A stretch of 64,000 bases of DNA from UBA721 sp002705165 (GCA_045565995.1 JBJLEF010000004.1:434001-498000); one strand, 5' to 3'; numbered from the stretch's first letter, positions 46,688-56,997 are shown. Notes: generated by a model from the letters alone, not told the origin. A program made the numbers and translations.

Positions 46688-49630
46688 ATGGTTCGTATCA
46701 ACGTTACAGCATGGCTTTGTCTCGCATCGGTAGGATGGCTACACGTCTGTCATGCTGCTGAAACAGACCACCCGTACCTTTGTGTCTATTCAACAACCGC
46801 AATAACGCTCGACGGCAAAGCAGATGAACTCGCCTGGAAGTCCGCCAACAGATTATCTCCGTTTGTCGTACCTGTCAGCGGTGACGCGGCAAAAACTGAA
46901 ACCAGCGTCAAACTAGCCTGGGATCTTGATTACTTCTACTTCTATGCGGAAATGGAAGACCCTAACGTAATTGCAACTAAACGCAAGCACGATGCTAGCC
47001 TGTGGTTTGAAGACGTCTTCGAATTGTTTCTCCGTCCATCTGCCAATCACGCCGGCTATTATGAATTTCAGGTTAGCCCCCTGGGCACCACTTTTGATAT
47101 TTACTGGCCAGACGCTGAAAATCGTTCAAAAACATTTCTACAGCAACTCACTGCTAACAACTTTAATTTCGAGGTGGTGACGAAAGCGGACGCAGAGGGT
47201 TGGAAAGTGGAAGGACGCATTCTTTGGCGTGATATGAAAATGACCGGAGGCCGGCCCGCTGCTGATGAGGTCTGGTCATTCGCCCTTTGCCGCTACGACT
47301 ATCAAAACGACAGGGACGCTGAGCTCTCGAGCTCAGCACCTCTTAGTGAAGAAAACTTTCACCAACTAGACGAATATGGAAAAATCAAATTCGTTAAGCC
47401 TCAGGTGCTCACAGGCACATTTGACAATCCCGCCAGCCGTGTTATCGGGGCCCCCATCCCGCCACCACCGTTCAAGGCGGTTCGTAAGTACGAGCACTTT
47501 GAATTAAAGACACCCATTTTCCTCGCATTGGAACCAGCTACCACTGCATTGCTGGCCATTACGCAGGACAATCCGGAGGGTAAATGCAGGCTTGTTCGCA
47601 TCCACCGTGAGACAGGTGAACTAACTGAAATGCTGCGTATAAAAGGGCTGGCTTACAACCTTTGTTTCCACCCCGATTATGCTAACAACGGTTATATCTT
47701 TCTTGGATTAAATGACGCGTCTGGTGCGGGCTCCAACGGATATGTCCACCGCTATACCGTCAAGGATGGCGTAATTGCGCCGGAAACAATGAAATTGATT
47801 GTGCAATGGCCATCCAATGGTCATAACGGTGCAGCAGTCACCTTCGGGCACGATGGCATGCTCTATGTTACAACAGGCGACGGCACCTCCGATTCAGACG
47901 ACAATCTTGCAGGGCAGCGTCTGGATCACCTGCTTGCTAAATTACTGCGGCTGGATGTCGATTCCGCTAATGAAGAAACGGGGTACGTCGTCCCAAAAGA
48001 CAATCCATTTGTGGGGCGTGATGGAACAGCACCCGAAACCTATGCTTACGGATTGCGTAACCCGTGGCGGATGACGACCGATGCAAAAACCGGACAAATC
48101 TGGATTGGCAACAATGGTCAGGATTTATGGGAGCAAATCTATCTTGTTCAGCGGGGTGCAAACTGGGGCTGGAGTGTTTATGAAGGTAGCCAACCGTTTT
48201 ACCTTGAGCGACAACTGGGTCCGGATCCACACACAAAACCGACGTTTGAACACGCTCATTCCGAAGCTCGATCGCTCACTGGCGGAATCGTCTATCACGG
48301 CGACAAATACCCTGAGCTTCAGGGAGCCTATATTTACGGGGACTACTCAACCGGAAAGATCTGGGCAGGGAAGCACAACGGAAAACGTGTCATCTGGCAC
48401 AAGGAAATCGCGGATTCCCAGATGGCGATCGCCTCTTTCCTGGAAGATGCTGACGGCGATTTATTGATTCTGGATTACCAAAATGGCGGCGAAATAAATA
48501 AACTGGTTCCAAACCTGCAGGAAGATTACTCAAAAACCTTCCCTCGCAAACTGAGCGAGTCCGGAATCTTTGCTGACGTGGCGGCATACGAATTAAAAGA
48601 AGGGGCGATACCGTACGGCGTGAATTCCCCTTTATGGTCTGACGGCACTTACAAAACACGTCATATCGTACTGACCCATCCGGATGACAAAATTGGCGTA
48701 GCGGATGTCGGGCCGTGGAACTTCCCTGACAAGACCGTGATCGTCAAATCCTTTTCGTTAGAGCGTGAGGTAGGGAATCCGGATAGTCGCCAATGGATTG
48801 AAACACGATTTTTAACGAAACAGAATAATGAGTGGGTGGGCTATTCATATCAGTGGAACGAGGCCCAGACGGATGCCTTTCTAGTGCCGGACGAAGGTCG
48901 AGATGAACAGTTCCGCGTAGCAACCGCAGAGGGCATGCAGTTAACCCGATGGAGGTATCCCAGTCGCAGCGAATGTATGATGTGTCACGCCCGTGCCGCC
49001 AAATATGTTCTGGGCCTACAGACGGCGCAATTAAATCGCGAATTCAATTATTCAGGACACGTCGAAAACCAACTTTCCTATCTTCAGCGTACCGGTAGAC
49101 TTTCCGTCAATACCGCCGTTCAGCATGGGAAATTTGCCGAACAAAGGGAAATGCTTTCCTCGTTCAACAAATCCGCAGCCACTGAAGCCGTTAGTAAAGT
49201 AAAACCGGATGACGACCAGCGGGCCTCGGCTAATGATGGTTTTTTTGCCCATGGTTCCGAAGGGGCTCCAAAACTAGCACCTGCCAATGACACGACTGCT
49301 TCCATCGAAACACGGGCACGTTCCTACATTTTCTCGAACTGTGCTCAATGCCACGTCGGAGCCGGAGGCGGGAATTCGCAAATGCATTTTGAGTGGAGCC
49401 GCACACTAACCGAGATGAAAGTCATCAACATCCTACCACTCCACGGCCTCAAGGGAATTGCCGAGGGGAAACTGATCGTTCCGGGAGAACCTGATCGTTC
49501 CGTGCTATTCAAAAGAATGGCCACCCGCGGAGCCGGGCAGATGCCTAATATTGCTACCCATCAAATAGATCGCGATGCTGTCGAGCTTATACGAGAATGG
49601 ATTCTTAACATGCCAGCCATTGACGAATAG
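46688..49630 (+). CDS. CBM9-like/glucose-sorbosone dehydrogenase/c-type cytochrome fusion
   Basis: The 980-residue exported protein (signal peptide about 1-24) has three parts. Residues about 30-215 resemble a CBM9-type carbohydrate-binding domain (ITLDGKADELAWKSANRL, DYFYFYAEMEDPNV). Residues about 265-600 form a six-bladed PQQ-dependent sugar dehydrogenase-like propeller (GLAYNLCFHPDYANNGYIF, NGHNGAAVTFGHDG, YGLRNPWRMT, GANWGWSVYEGS). The last 350 residues carry CMMCH near 763 and CAQCH near 885, two heme-c-type sites. Electrons from sugar oxidation could pass straight to heme in the same chain. It is divergent from the MFS gene. Confidence 0.87.
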   Translation: MVRINVTAWLCLASVGWLHVCHAAETDHPYLCVYSTTAITLDGKADELAWKSANRLSPFVVPVSGDAAKTETSVKLAWDLDYFYFYAEMEDPNVIATKRKHDASLWFEDVFELFLRPSANHAGYYEFQVSPLGTTFDIYWPDAENRSKTFLQQLTANNFNFEVVTKADAEGWKVEGRILWRDMKMTGGRPAADEVWSFALCRYDYQNDRDAELSSSAPLSEENFHQLDEYGKIKFVKPQVLTGTFDNPASRVIGAPIPPPPFKAVRKYEHFELKTPIFLALEPATTALLAITQDNPEGKCRLVRIHRETGELTEMLRIKGLAYNLCFHPDYANNGYIFLGLNDASGAGSNGYVHRYTVKDGVIAPETMKLIVQWPSNGHNGAAVTFGHDGMLYVTTGDGTSDSDDNLAGQRLDHLLAKLLRLDVDSANEETGYVVPKDNPFVGRDGTAPETYAYGLRNPWRMTTDAKTGQIWIGNNGQDLWEQIYLVQRGANWGWSVYEGSQPFYLERQLGPDPHTKPTFEHAHSEARSLTGGIVYHGDKYPELQGAYIYGDYSTGKIWAGKHNGKRVIWHKEIADSQMAIASFLEDADGDLLILDYQNGGEINKLVPNLQEDYSKTFPRKLSESGIFADVAAYELKEGAIPYGVNSPLWSDGTYKTRHIVLTHPDDKIGVADVGPWNFPDKTVIVKSFSLEREVGNPDSRQWIETRFLTKQNNEWVGYSYQWNEAQTDAFLVPDEGRDEQFRVATAEGMQLTRWRYPSRSECMMCHARAAKYVLGLQTAQLNREFNYSGHVENQLSYLQRTGRLSVNTAVQHGKFAEQREMLSSFNKSAATEAVSKVKPDDDQRASANDGFFAHGSEGAPKLAPANDTTASIETRARSYIFSNCAQCHVGAGGGNSQMHFEWSRTLTEMKVINILPLHGLKGIAEGKLIVPGEPDRSVLFKRMATRGAGQMPNIATHQIDRDAVELIREWILNMPAIDE

Positions 49631-49659
49631 TCTGTGTCGCTAGTTAGGTGCACCTCGCT

Positions 49660-50301
49660 TTAATAGAGCCTGTTTTCATAGGCCTCATCAATGGAGCAAT
49701 CCAGTTCAGATGCGGTCGTCTCTGTCCCTGTCTGATCTGCCAGCATGGTCCCAAAAGAGGGTAGGGTACTACGGTCGATCTGATAGGTTCCATCCCATAA
49801 AGCAGACCGTTTTAACGCTTTCCCACATTGCAGAAAGGCCTGCTGTACCTCAACCAGTATTCCGGTAGGCGGGACTTTCCCATTAACCGCGCATTCCTTC
49901 AAACGTGGGTCGTCTTGAATGACCGAAGCCAAGCCGCTTACGCGAAGGGTTTCGATCACCCCCGGGACCAAAAACAGGAGCCCAATTTCTGGATTCACTA
50001 TCAAATTTGAAAGTGTGTCCAGCCGGTTGTTACCAGCTCGATCCGGGATTAATAACGTATTGGTATCCAGAAGTTTCACCGATCCCGGCGGGTCGCCACG
50101 CGGTGAGATATCCAACGAACCATCTGCGGCTGTGGTAGCCAAACACACAAAAGGGGAAAGGCTAATGATTTGTTGGCAGTGTTTGTCGAGTTTCTTAAGG
50201 ACCTTATCTTTCGCCATTTGCGAAGGCTCGTTATAAACCTCCCGGAGGTTCTCCTTACTGACTGCGTGACGATCTTTTCTATTCACTTTCTCTGGACTCA
50301 T
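49660..50301 (-). CDS. Pyridoxamine 5-phosphate oxidase-like (PPOX) flavoprotein
   Basis: The protein of about 213 residues matches the FMN-dependent PPOX family (DR2398/MSMEG_1061 type): SPFVCLATTAADGSLDISPR, GDPPGSVKLLDTNTLLIPDR, NRLDTLSNLIVNPEIGLLF, RVSGLASVIQDDP and the tail KALKRSALWDG. Members bind FMN or related flavins and reduce or oxidise small molecules, most of them unknown. It is soluble and cytoplasmic. The ATG at 50301 is preferred over GTG at 50316. It is the second gene after the archaemetzincin gene, 23 bases away, so the two are probably co-transcribed. Confidence 0.85.
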   Translation of the reverse strand: MSPEKVNRKDRHAVSKENLREVYNEPSQMAKDKVLKKLDKHCQQIISLSPFVCLATTAADGSLDISPRGDPPGSVKLLDTNTLLIPDRAGNNRLDTLSNLIVNPEIGLLFLVPGVIETLRVSGLASVIQDDPRLKECAVNGKVPPTGILVEVQQAFLQCGKALKRSALWDGTYQIDRSTLPSFGTMLADQTGTETTASELDCSIDEAYENRLY

Positions 50302-50324
50302 CGCTAAAGCTCTCACAAAAACTG

Positions 50325-51341
50325 TTACTTCGTCCTCACGCGGGCTTCAAACCACTCCGCCTCCTTCGTCAAACCAACATCCCGAAACGTGGCGGCAATG
50401 CGTGGATAACGAACCGACGGTAGCTCCGGATTAGCTCGAAACGATTTCCGCAGACAGACTGGACAAAAATGCAGTGGAACAGCATCTGTTTCCTGTAAAT
50501 GATTACTGCCGTTCACCAGACACCGGTAGTAGATACAATGCTGCATGCCAAACATATGAGCGGTTTCGTGTAGCAACGTTTTCACGCTCCTCCGAAACAT
50601 TCTTGCTTTGGCTACATTAGGCGCACCTGCGCCCGGAAAGCCGGGTTGATATCTGGCAAAGCTATAGACACCAACGCGATCTTGCAGACTAGCCTGACCA
50701 AAAACAAAATTCCACGATTCGGCCGGATATAGATCGGTCATCGTAACACCCAACAGGCAATAAGCGTTTTCCGGTAGCTTGGTCTTGAGAAGGGACAATA
50801 GATCGGTGGTAAGCACCTGTCGCTGCTGTGTTTGTGGATGAATGCGAGTCTTGATACCCAAACCTTGAATCGGCATCAAACGAAGAACTTCAGTTCTAAG
50901 ACCGTAAAACGCCTCCATGCAGGCCGCCAGGTCTTTTAACGCCGGGCTCTCGAATTCATCCAAGGGCAACAGGTAGATAATATTCCTGCGCCGGTCAGGG
51001 CGATTAGGATTAGACTTTAGATATTGTGCATAGGTTTGGCCCGGTTCCTTATGAGTAGCCAGCCAATCTCCGGATCGAGGCACCGCAATCGGTTCGAATG
51101 CCGAATCATCTCCCAACGCTTTCTTTAATTCCGGAACAAGATTCTCCGCATAGCCAATTGCTCGGGACCGTGCTTGCGCATCGGGGGGCGTAAAATCACT
51201 TGTTGTTGTAGCAAAACGGTTTTCGGTAGAACCTGTTAACAGAAATGCCAAAGCGTAAAACAGCACAACACAACTAAATAGAGTGTAAATCAGGGGCCGG
51301 CAACGTTTCAACATTTCAGTCTTACCCCCGCGTCCTACCAT
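50325..51341 (-). CDS. Archaemetzincin-like metalloprotease with N-terminal membrane anchor
   Basis: The 338-residue protein carries the archaemetzincin signature at residues 258-296: HETAHMFGMQHC (zinc ligands His258, His262, His268; catalytic Glu259), Cys274 and a C-terminal CPVC pair (293, 296) that may bind a second zinc. A hydrophobic segment at about 15-36 acts as signal or anchor, so the catalytic part is probably outside the cytoplasm. Archaemetzincins are mostly archaeal and eukaryotic, with scattered bacterial cases. It lies upstream of the PPOX gene on the same strand. Activity follows from family; the substrate is unknown. Confidence 0.88.
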   Translation of the reverse strand: MVGRGGKTEMLKRCRPLIYTLFSCVVLFYALAFLLTGSTENRFATTTSDFTPPDAQARSRAIGYAENLVPELKKALGDDSAFEPIAVPRSGDWLATHKEPGQTYAQYLKSNPNRPDRRRNIIYLLPLDEFESPALKDLAACMEAFYGLRTEVLRLMPIQGLGIKTRIHPQTQQRQVLTTDLLSLLKTKLPENAYCLLGVTMTDLYPAESWNFVFGQASLQDRVGVYSFARYQPGFPGAGAPNVAKARMFRRSVKTLLHETAHMFGMQHCIYYRCLVNGSNHLQETDAVPLHFCPVCLRKSFRANPELPSVRYPRIAATFRDVGLTKEAEWFEARVRTK

Positions 51342-51377
51342 TCCGGATTAAAAGATCGAAAGCAACACCCAACCGAC

Positions 51378-52709
51378 TTAGCTCATCAATTCCGCGATGG
51401 GAGTAGCGTCACTAACAAGGTGTGTAGGTCGACCTTGTGGCGTATATAAAATCTTGTTGGGATTAATCCCCAGCTTGGAATAAACCGTCGAGATAAAGTT
51501 TTCAGGGCTCTTCACATTCTCCATCGCCGAATATCCCTTTTTGTCAGTCGCTCCGACCACAACTCCGCCAGGGGTTCCACCACCAGCCATTAATACGCTC
51601 ATCGCATTCGACCAGTGGTCTCGCCCTACGCGAGAATTTATTTTTGGCGTACGACCGAATTCGCCCAACACGAGCACGAGTGTGTCTTCCAACATCCCGC
51701 GATCATCCAGGTCTGAAATCAATGTAGCAATGCTTTGGTCTACGCGAGGCAACCGATCTCTGCAACTATTCCAAAGATCCCGATGATGGTCCCAGCCGCC
51801 GTTATACACGGTAACAAAAGGGACGCCGGCTTCGACCAAACGACGGGCAAGAAGACAACGTTGGCCGAATGAATCACGATAGTAACGCTCACGCATGCTA
51901 TCCGACTCCTGAGAAATATCAAATGCGACCTGCGCATCAGGCGACAAAACTAAATTCATCCCTTGTTCGTAGTATTCGTCAATGGCTACCGCTGGATCAC
52001 CAAACGCATTATCGTGAAACCGCTTCATGCGATCGAGCATGCTACGAACATTCGATTTAGACCTAAATTGACTGCTTGTCAGGCCTCCGGGAACGGCAAC
52101 GTCGCGGACGCGGAAGCCACTACCGTTGGGGTCATCAGGAACAACAAATGGTGCATGGTTGGCGCCAAGAAAATTTGGCCCCCCACTACGCGTCATTCTT
52201 GGAATGGAAAAATAATTCGGCAGAGCGGAATTCGCACCAACTTCATGGCTTACCACACTTCCCATGCTGGGATGGAAACTAACATGCGCACCACAACCAA
52301 CCGGGATACGCGGTGGAGCACCGGTCATCATGTAATGATTGCCAGCGCCGTGATTGCCCTGATTATGACGAATGGACCTTATCATGGCGAACTTGTCGCT
52401 GATAGCGGCAAGCTTGGACATATGTTCCGAATAATGGATTCCGGGATTGGTGGTTTGACAGGTTCCGTATTCACCACGGATCTCCGTGGGGGCTTCAGGC
52501 TTGGGGTCAAACGTCTCAAAATGAGTGGGACCGCCATCGAGCCAAATCATGATACAGCGCTTCGCTGAAGTCCTTAAAGGCCCACTATCATTCGCGTTTG
52601 CTTTGAGATTTAGTGCCGCGGGCAAACTCATTCCGGCCCCCCAAAGTCCACCAAGACCTAAACCAAGAGCATGACGACGGCTAATACCTTCACAATTTGA
52701 ATACTTCAT
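51378..52709 (-). CDS. DUF1501 family exported protein
   Basis: The complete 443-residue protein starts with a twin-arginine leader (ISRRHALGLGLGGLWGAG). It has the DUF1501 motifs: CIMIWLDGGPTHFETFDPKP, RQ- and R-rich central helices (QRCLLARRLVEAGVPF), LGEFGRTPKIN, GRDHWSNAMSV and LMAGGGTPGG. The superfamily resembles alkaline phosphatases/sulfatases. Unlike most DUF1501 genes it has no PSD1 cytochrome gene beside it; the upstream neighbour is a gene-free stretch. It runs in the same direction as the archaemetzincin-PPOX pair, with a 36-base gap. The substrate is unknown. Confidence 0.9.
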   Translation of the reverse strand: MKYSNCEGISRRHALGLGLGGLWGAGMSLPAALNLKANANDSGPLRTSAKRCIMIWLDGGPTHFETFDPKPEAPTEIRGEYGTCQTTNPGIHYSEHMSKLAAISDKFAMIRSIRHNQGNHGAGNHYMMTGAPPRIPVGCGAHVSFHPSMGSVVSHEVGANSALPNYFSIPRMTRSGGPNFLGANHAPFVVPDDPNGSGFRVRDVAVPGGLTSSQFRSKSNVRSMLDRMKRFHDNAFGDPAVAIDEYYEQGMNLVLSPDAQVAFDISQESDSMRERYYRDSFGQRCLLARRLVEAGVPFVTVYNGGWDHHRDLWNSCRDRLPRVDQSIATLISDLDDRGMLEDTLVLVLGEFGRTPKINSRVGRDHWSNAMSVLMAGGGTPGGVVVGATDKKGYSAMENVKSPENFISTVYSKLGINPNKILYTPQGRPTHLVSDATPIAELMS

Positions 52710-53202
52710 CGTTTGCGATCCTTCCAGACTTAGTCAACCACTGTTTAATCATACTCCACTATTTAGTTATCGGGAAATAGAACCCTATTTCATAAGCGTG
52801 TTCAACAAGCGTTATTAGAACGAAATACTCACTTATTCAGGCGTTTCGTACAGTATTCGCTATTTCAGAAACTCCTCACCCGTCTTGGCATCAACCACTC
52901 GGAGGCACTAAGTCAAATCAAAACCGCCATCCCTTTTGTGGCAGACAAAAACTCACCTTCAGAGAGGACGCCGACTACGGGTTACCGGCATTACCTGCAA
53001 TGGGAGGAACCGCTTACTATCGGTAAATCGACGAACACTAAAATCACGGCGAAGCACTTCATCGCGTTTAACAATAATATTGGGTGTTGGCCTAACATGA
53101 ATCTTCCCATACGATTACTGAGTGACGCAGTCATTCACTAATTACCAAAGCTCTTTGGCATCTGTCAGTGACAATCCCACGATAACGCCAAGTAGATATT
53201 CT
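52710..53202. other. Divergent intergenic region with no recognisable gene
   Basis: About 490 bases separate the DUF1501 gene from the DUF1552 gene. Short open frames here have no signal peptide, motif or ribosome site and look like chance. Promoters for both neighbours must lie within, but no convincing hexamers or hairpins were found. Confidence 0.55.
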
Positions 53203-54450
53203 ATGAAAAACCAAATCCCACTAAACCGACGTCGATTCCTGTATGGAACAAGTATAGCGTTAGCCATTCCGACGTTTGAAAGTTTATCGAAAGGCAACAC
53301 CGAAGCGGAGCAGGGCCCCAGGAGGCTGGTGTGTGTTGGCAACCATCTAGGATTCTACCCAGGCAACTTCTTCCCGGAAGAGGACGGCAAGGACTACCTG
53401 CCTACCTCCACTCTAAAACCGCTTGAAGCCCATCGGGCCGATATGACCGTGCTCTCTCATTTAGATCACCAACTAAACGGTGGGCACAAAGCGGTGCAGG
53501 GCTTCTTGACAGGCATCAAGAAAGAGGAAGCATCCGGATTTCCAACGAAAAACATGTCTCTGGATCAGGCAGCCGCAGAGCATGTCGGCAGCGACACCCG
53601 ATTCCCATCCATCACGACAGGAATTACCAACGGAACCGACATGTGTTGGACGCGCTCCGGCGTGCATATCCCACCGGTAAACAATCCGGCAAAGTTATTT
53701 CAGGGACTATTTATCCAGGCTTCAGCCAGTTCCCGTGAAACGCAACGAACTCGTCTGAAATACCGTGCCAGCATCCTCGACGCATTGCAAGAATCGGCAT
53801 CCGCGTTAAACCGCACACTAAACGCTGCCGACCAAAACAAACTGGACCAGTATCTAACTTCAGTACGGGATGTCGAACGTCAGTTGCAAATGTCCAATCA
53901 ATGGATCGACCGTCCTAAACCAGAGTCGCCCATTGAAGAAATCCCTGACGAAGAACGTCAGCAAGTGGATGAAGTCGAACTGTTCTATGAGCTTATGGCG
54001 TTAGCACTACAAACCGACTCGACCCGCGTAACCACACTCGAAACCGGTCTCGGTTTCCGCACTTCCGAATTAGATCTCGAGAGTTATCACGCACTTTCAC
54101 ACCACGGCAAGGCCGAAAATCGTATCGAACAGCTACAGGTGGTGGAATCATTTCTCACAACGAAACTAAGCAACTTTATAACGCGACTTAAAGAGGCAGA
54201 CATCTTTGATCGAACTTTAATTGTTTTCGGAAGCGGTATGAGTGATGGTTCCATCCACAGCAATCGTGACTTGCCCGTATTACTCGCTGGTGGCGGCCTT
54301 GGACATCAAGGGCACATTATCTGTCCGGAAGACCAGCACGAACGTATTCCATTATGCAACCTCTGGCTTTCCGTATTAAACTGGTTCGGTTCCGATTCCG
54401 AACGCTTTGGCCGAAGCACGGGGACATTCTCACTAATGGATATTGCCTAG
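53203..54450 (+). CDS. DUF1552 family exported protein
   Basis: The protein of about 415 residues starts with a twin-arginine leader (LNRRRFLYGTSIALAIPTFE). It has the DUF1552 core (RRLVCVGNHLGFYPGNFFPE, STLKPLEAHRADMTVLSHLD, NKLDQYLTSVRDVERQLQ, LMALALQTDSTRVTTLE) and the terminal block VFGSGMSDGSIHSNRDLPVL-GGG. The ATG at 53203 starts directly at the leader; a frame-extending TTG at 53122 is rejected. It forms a tight pair with the DUF1592 gene three bases downstream, so translation is probably coupled. Function unknown beyond family. Confidence 0.9.
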   Translation: MKNQIPLNRRRFLYGTSIALAIPTFESLSKGNTEAEQGPRRLVCVGNHLGFYPGNFFPEEDGKDYLPTSTLKPLEAHRADMTVLSHLDHQLNGGHKAVQGFLTGIKKEEASGFPTKNMSLDQAAAEHVGSDTRFPSITTGITNGTDMCWTRSGVHIPPVNNPAKLFQGLFIQASASSRETQRTRLKYRASILDALQESASALNRTLNAADQNKLDQYLTSVRDVERQLQMSNQWIDRPKPESPIEEIPDEERQQVDEVELFYELMALALQTDSTRVTTLETGLGFRTSELDLESYHALSHHGKAENRIEQLQVVESFLTTKLSNFITRLKEADIFDRTLIVFGSGMSDGSIHSNRDLPVLLAGGGLGHQGHIICPEDQHERIPLCNLWLSVLNWFGSDSERFGRSTGTFSLMDIA

Positions 54451-54453
54451 GGC

Positions 54454-56919
54454 ATGGTTATGAAACTTTCGTGGTCGCTAATAACCGTAACGATCCTGCT
54501 ATCCGGGTCTCTCACCAGAGGCGACGAGCAGTCGTCTGTTTTTCTCCGTAAGTACTGCCTTCGGTGTCATGGTCAAGATACACAAAAGGCAGACCGACGG
54601 TTTGACAACTTGTCTTCGACAATCAGTACCCTTGATGAACTAGAGCGGTATCAGGAAATCGTTGACCAATTGAATTTGCAGGCGATGCCACCGGAAACTG
54701 AGTTACAGCCAACCGCCAGGGAACGGTCGCTAGCGATCGACACTTACACAAGACAAATTGGTGAGGCACGGGCTACACTGCAGTCCAATGGCGGCCATAG
54801 TGTCCTTCGTCGTTTGAATGCATGGGAATATAGACAAACACTCGGGGAATTACTTGGACTCAACGTTGACGTCTGGAATCCTGCCGAAGATTTTCCGGAG
54901 GAAGTCAGGGTGGACGGCTTCGATAATAACGGAGCTGAACTTGTGACTTCCGGTAGGCTTATGACGCATTATTTTGAGGCTGCCGAAGAGGCTATTCGAC
55001 GAGCCACTCATTTTACGGTGCGTCCGGAACCAAAACACTATTCCCAAAAATCACCCTTCTACTTCAGCGGTAAAGAAGCGGTTGGTCTGGTGAAGCTTTT
55101 CCAGGTCGACCGTTTCCGTTTTATACCTGACACGCCCTACACTGATTTGTATGGGCGACATTATCGTGGTGGGCATCTCGGCTTCCTCCCGCTTTATAGC
55201 GAAGGAGGGGTTTCTCACAGTGGAATTTACACTATTCGTGTTAGAGCCGCAGCCGTTTCGAGAGTTCACGAATATGGTGATGCTTTAGGAGATTTTCGTA
55301 ACGGCGATCCATTAGTGATGGAAATTGCGGGTGTTGATCGCCGGGGCAGTGTCGAAAGTACCGGTAATGTTTCAAAGATGGTCTCACTTGCACGGATTGA
55401 ACTCACTAACGAACAACCTGAATGGTTCGAATGGGATGTCTATCTCGAGGCTGGTTTTGAGCCAGAAGTTCGTTTCCGAAACGGTCCATTGGCGGCAAAG
55501 CGAATGGTTCGAGTTCTTACTCTTCCACAGTATGACCTGGAAGATTTCCGCCCATTTATAGGAATGAAGGGCGGAAATGAGAAATCCCATGGCGTCCTAA
55601 AGGCCTATCAGGGGCCACGTCTCCGTATTTGGGAGGTTCAGGTCAACGGTCCCCACTTAGATAGTTGGCCTCCGCGCGGACATCAGACACTTTATGGCAC
55701 TCTAACTCCTCCACAACTAGCTCCCGCTGCCTTGCGTTCCCAGCTTGAGTCGTTCGCCACGAATGCGTTTCGCCGTCCACCAGGTCCCGGTGAATTAGAG
55801 CCTTTTTTCACGCTAGTCGAGGATCAACTTCAACAAGGTGTGGAACCATTAACCGCCTACCAAATTGGTTGTCAGGCAATACTATGTTCCCCTGGCTTTC
55901 TTTACCTCAACCTTGGCGAGGGTCGCTTAGATGAGCTATCGCTAGCTTCCAGACTTTCTTACTTTCTTTGGTCGTCACCGCCGGACCAAAGACTTTTAGA
56001 ACTCGCCACTACTGGGCAATTGAAGCGTGATCTTGCAACACAGGTAACTCGCATGCTTAACGACCCTCGCGCGCGGCGATTCGTTCAGCATTTTATCAGA
56101 CGTTGGTTGGACTTAGATAACATCGGTACCATGCCGCCATCAGAAGATTTTCTTGTGTATTACCGCGACAATCTTGAACAGGCCATGCGAGCGGAAACCG
56201 AATCATTTTTCAATCATGTTATGAAAAACAATCTCCCACTAAGCGAATTTCTCGGGGCCAATTATTCATTCCTGAATCGTGAACTGGCCTTCCATTACGG
56301 CATCACCGGGGTACAGGGTAATCAGCTCCAACGCGTTGCACTCAACGGCAACCAACGCGGGGGAATACTAGGCCACGGATCTTTTCTAACAGCGTCTGCC
56401 AACGGCGTTGACACATCGCCGGTCGTTCGAGGGATTTACGTTCTCGAGAAGGTTCTTGGATATACACCACCGCCTCCGCCCCCGGACGTCCCGGCAGTTG
56501 AACCCGACATCCGGGGAGCCTCTAGTATTCGAGAACTCCTGGAAAAACATCGGGAGAATACCACTTGTGCCGAATGCCATCGAAAAATCGATCCTCTTGG
56601 ATTCGCGCTGGAAAATTTTGACGCAGTCGGCAAGTGGCGAGAGAACTATCAGGGGAAGTTGGATATCGATTCCGCCGGCAGCCTTCCGGGCGGTGATCGC
56701 TTCAGGTCTCTTCCTGAATTTCGAAAGCTGCTTCTGGCTCGACAGGATCAGTTCAACCGCTGTATTACAGAAAAACTTCTGACCTACGCCCTTGGTCGCC
56801 AACTTGACATTAATGATCGGCCCGAAGTAGATCACATCTTATCTGAACTCGATGAAGGCCACGGACTGCGAGATCTAATCCAGTTAATCGTCGGTAGTGA
56901 AACATTCCAGAACAACTGA
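54454..56919 (+). CDS. DUF1587/1592/1588/1585 cytochrome-like exported protein
   Basis: The 821-residue protein has a signal peptide (LSWSLITVTILLSGSLTRGD), an N-terminal heme-type CLRCHGQDTQKADRRFDN, DUF1587 (LRRLNAWEYRQTLGELLGLN), and a single carbohydrate-binding-like module in the middle. DUF1592 (LASRLSYFLWSSPPDQRLLE), DUF1588 with CAECHRKIDPLGFALENFD, and DUF1585 (LLTYALGRQLDINDRPEVDH) follow. The length is normal for the family, in contrast to the 1431-residue relative. It pairs with the preceding DUF1552 gene (three bases apart). A second ATG six bases in is an equally good start. Confidence 0.9.
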   Translation: MVMKLSWSLITVTILLSGSLTRGDEQSSVFLRKYCLRCHGQDTQKADRRFDNLSSTISTLDELERYQEIVDQLNLQAMPPETELQPTARERSLAIDTYTRQIGEARATLQSNGGHSVLRRLNAWEYRQTLGELLGLNVDVWNPAEDFPEEVRVDGFDNNGAELVTSGRLMTHYFEAAEEAIRRATHFTVRPEPKHYSQKSPFYFSGKEAVGLVKLFQVDRFRFIPDTPYTDLYGRHYRGGHLGFLPLYSEGGVSHSGIYTIRVRAAAVSRVHEYGDALGDFRNGDPLVMEIAGVDRRGSVESTGNVSKMVSLARIELTNEQPEWFEWDVYLEAGFEPEVRFRNGPLAAKRMVRVLTLPQYDLEDFRPFIGMKGGNEKSHGVLKAYQGPRLRIWEVQVNGPHLDSWPPRGHQTLYGTLTPPQLAPAALRSQLESFATNAFRRPPGPGELEPFFTLVEDQLQQGVEPLTAYQIGCQAILCSPGFLYLNLGEGRLDELSLASRLSYFLWSSPPDQRLLELATTGQLKRDLATQVTRMLNDPRARRFVQHFIRRWLDLDNIGTMPPSEDFLVYYRDNLEQAMRAETESFFNHVMKNNLPLSEFLGANYSFLNRELAFHYGITGVQGNQLQRVALNGNQRGGILGHGSFLTASANGVDTSPVVRGIYVLEKVLGYTPPPPPPDVPAVEPDIRGASSIRELLEKHRENTTCAECHRKIDPLGFALENFDAVGKWRENYQGKLDIDSAGSLPGGDRFRSLPEFRKLLLARQDQFNRCITEKLLTYALGRQLDINDRPEVDHILSELDEGHGLRDLIQLIVGSETFQNN

Positions 56920-56997
56920 TGAAAGACGTCGGCGGCAAAGCTAGTCGTTGCCCAGCCAGTCCGTTACTTCTGTCAGACGGTTTTAACAGGTCCCGGC

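Noticed and set aside
52938..53141. Short plus-strand open frame in the intergenic region
   Set aside because: No ribosome site, no motif, and atypical composition for a protein.
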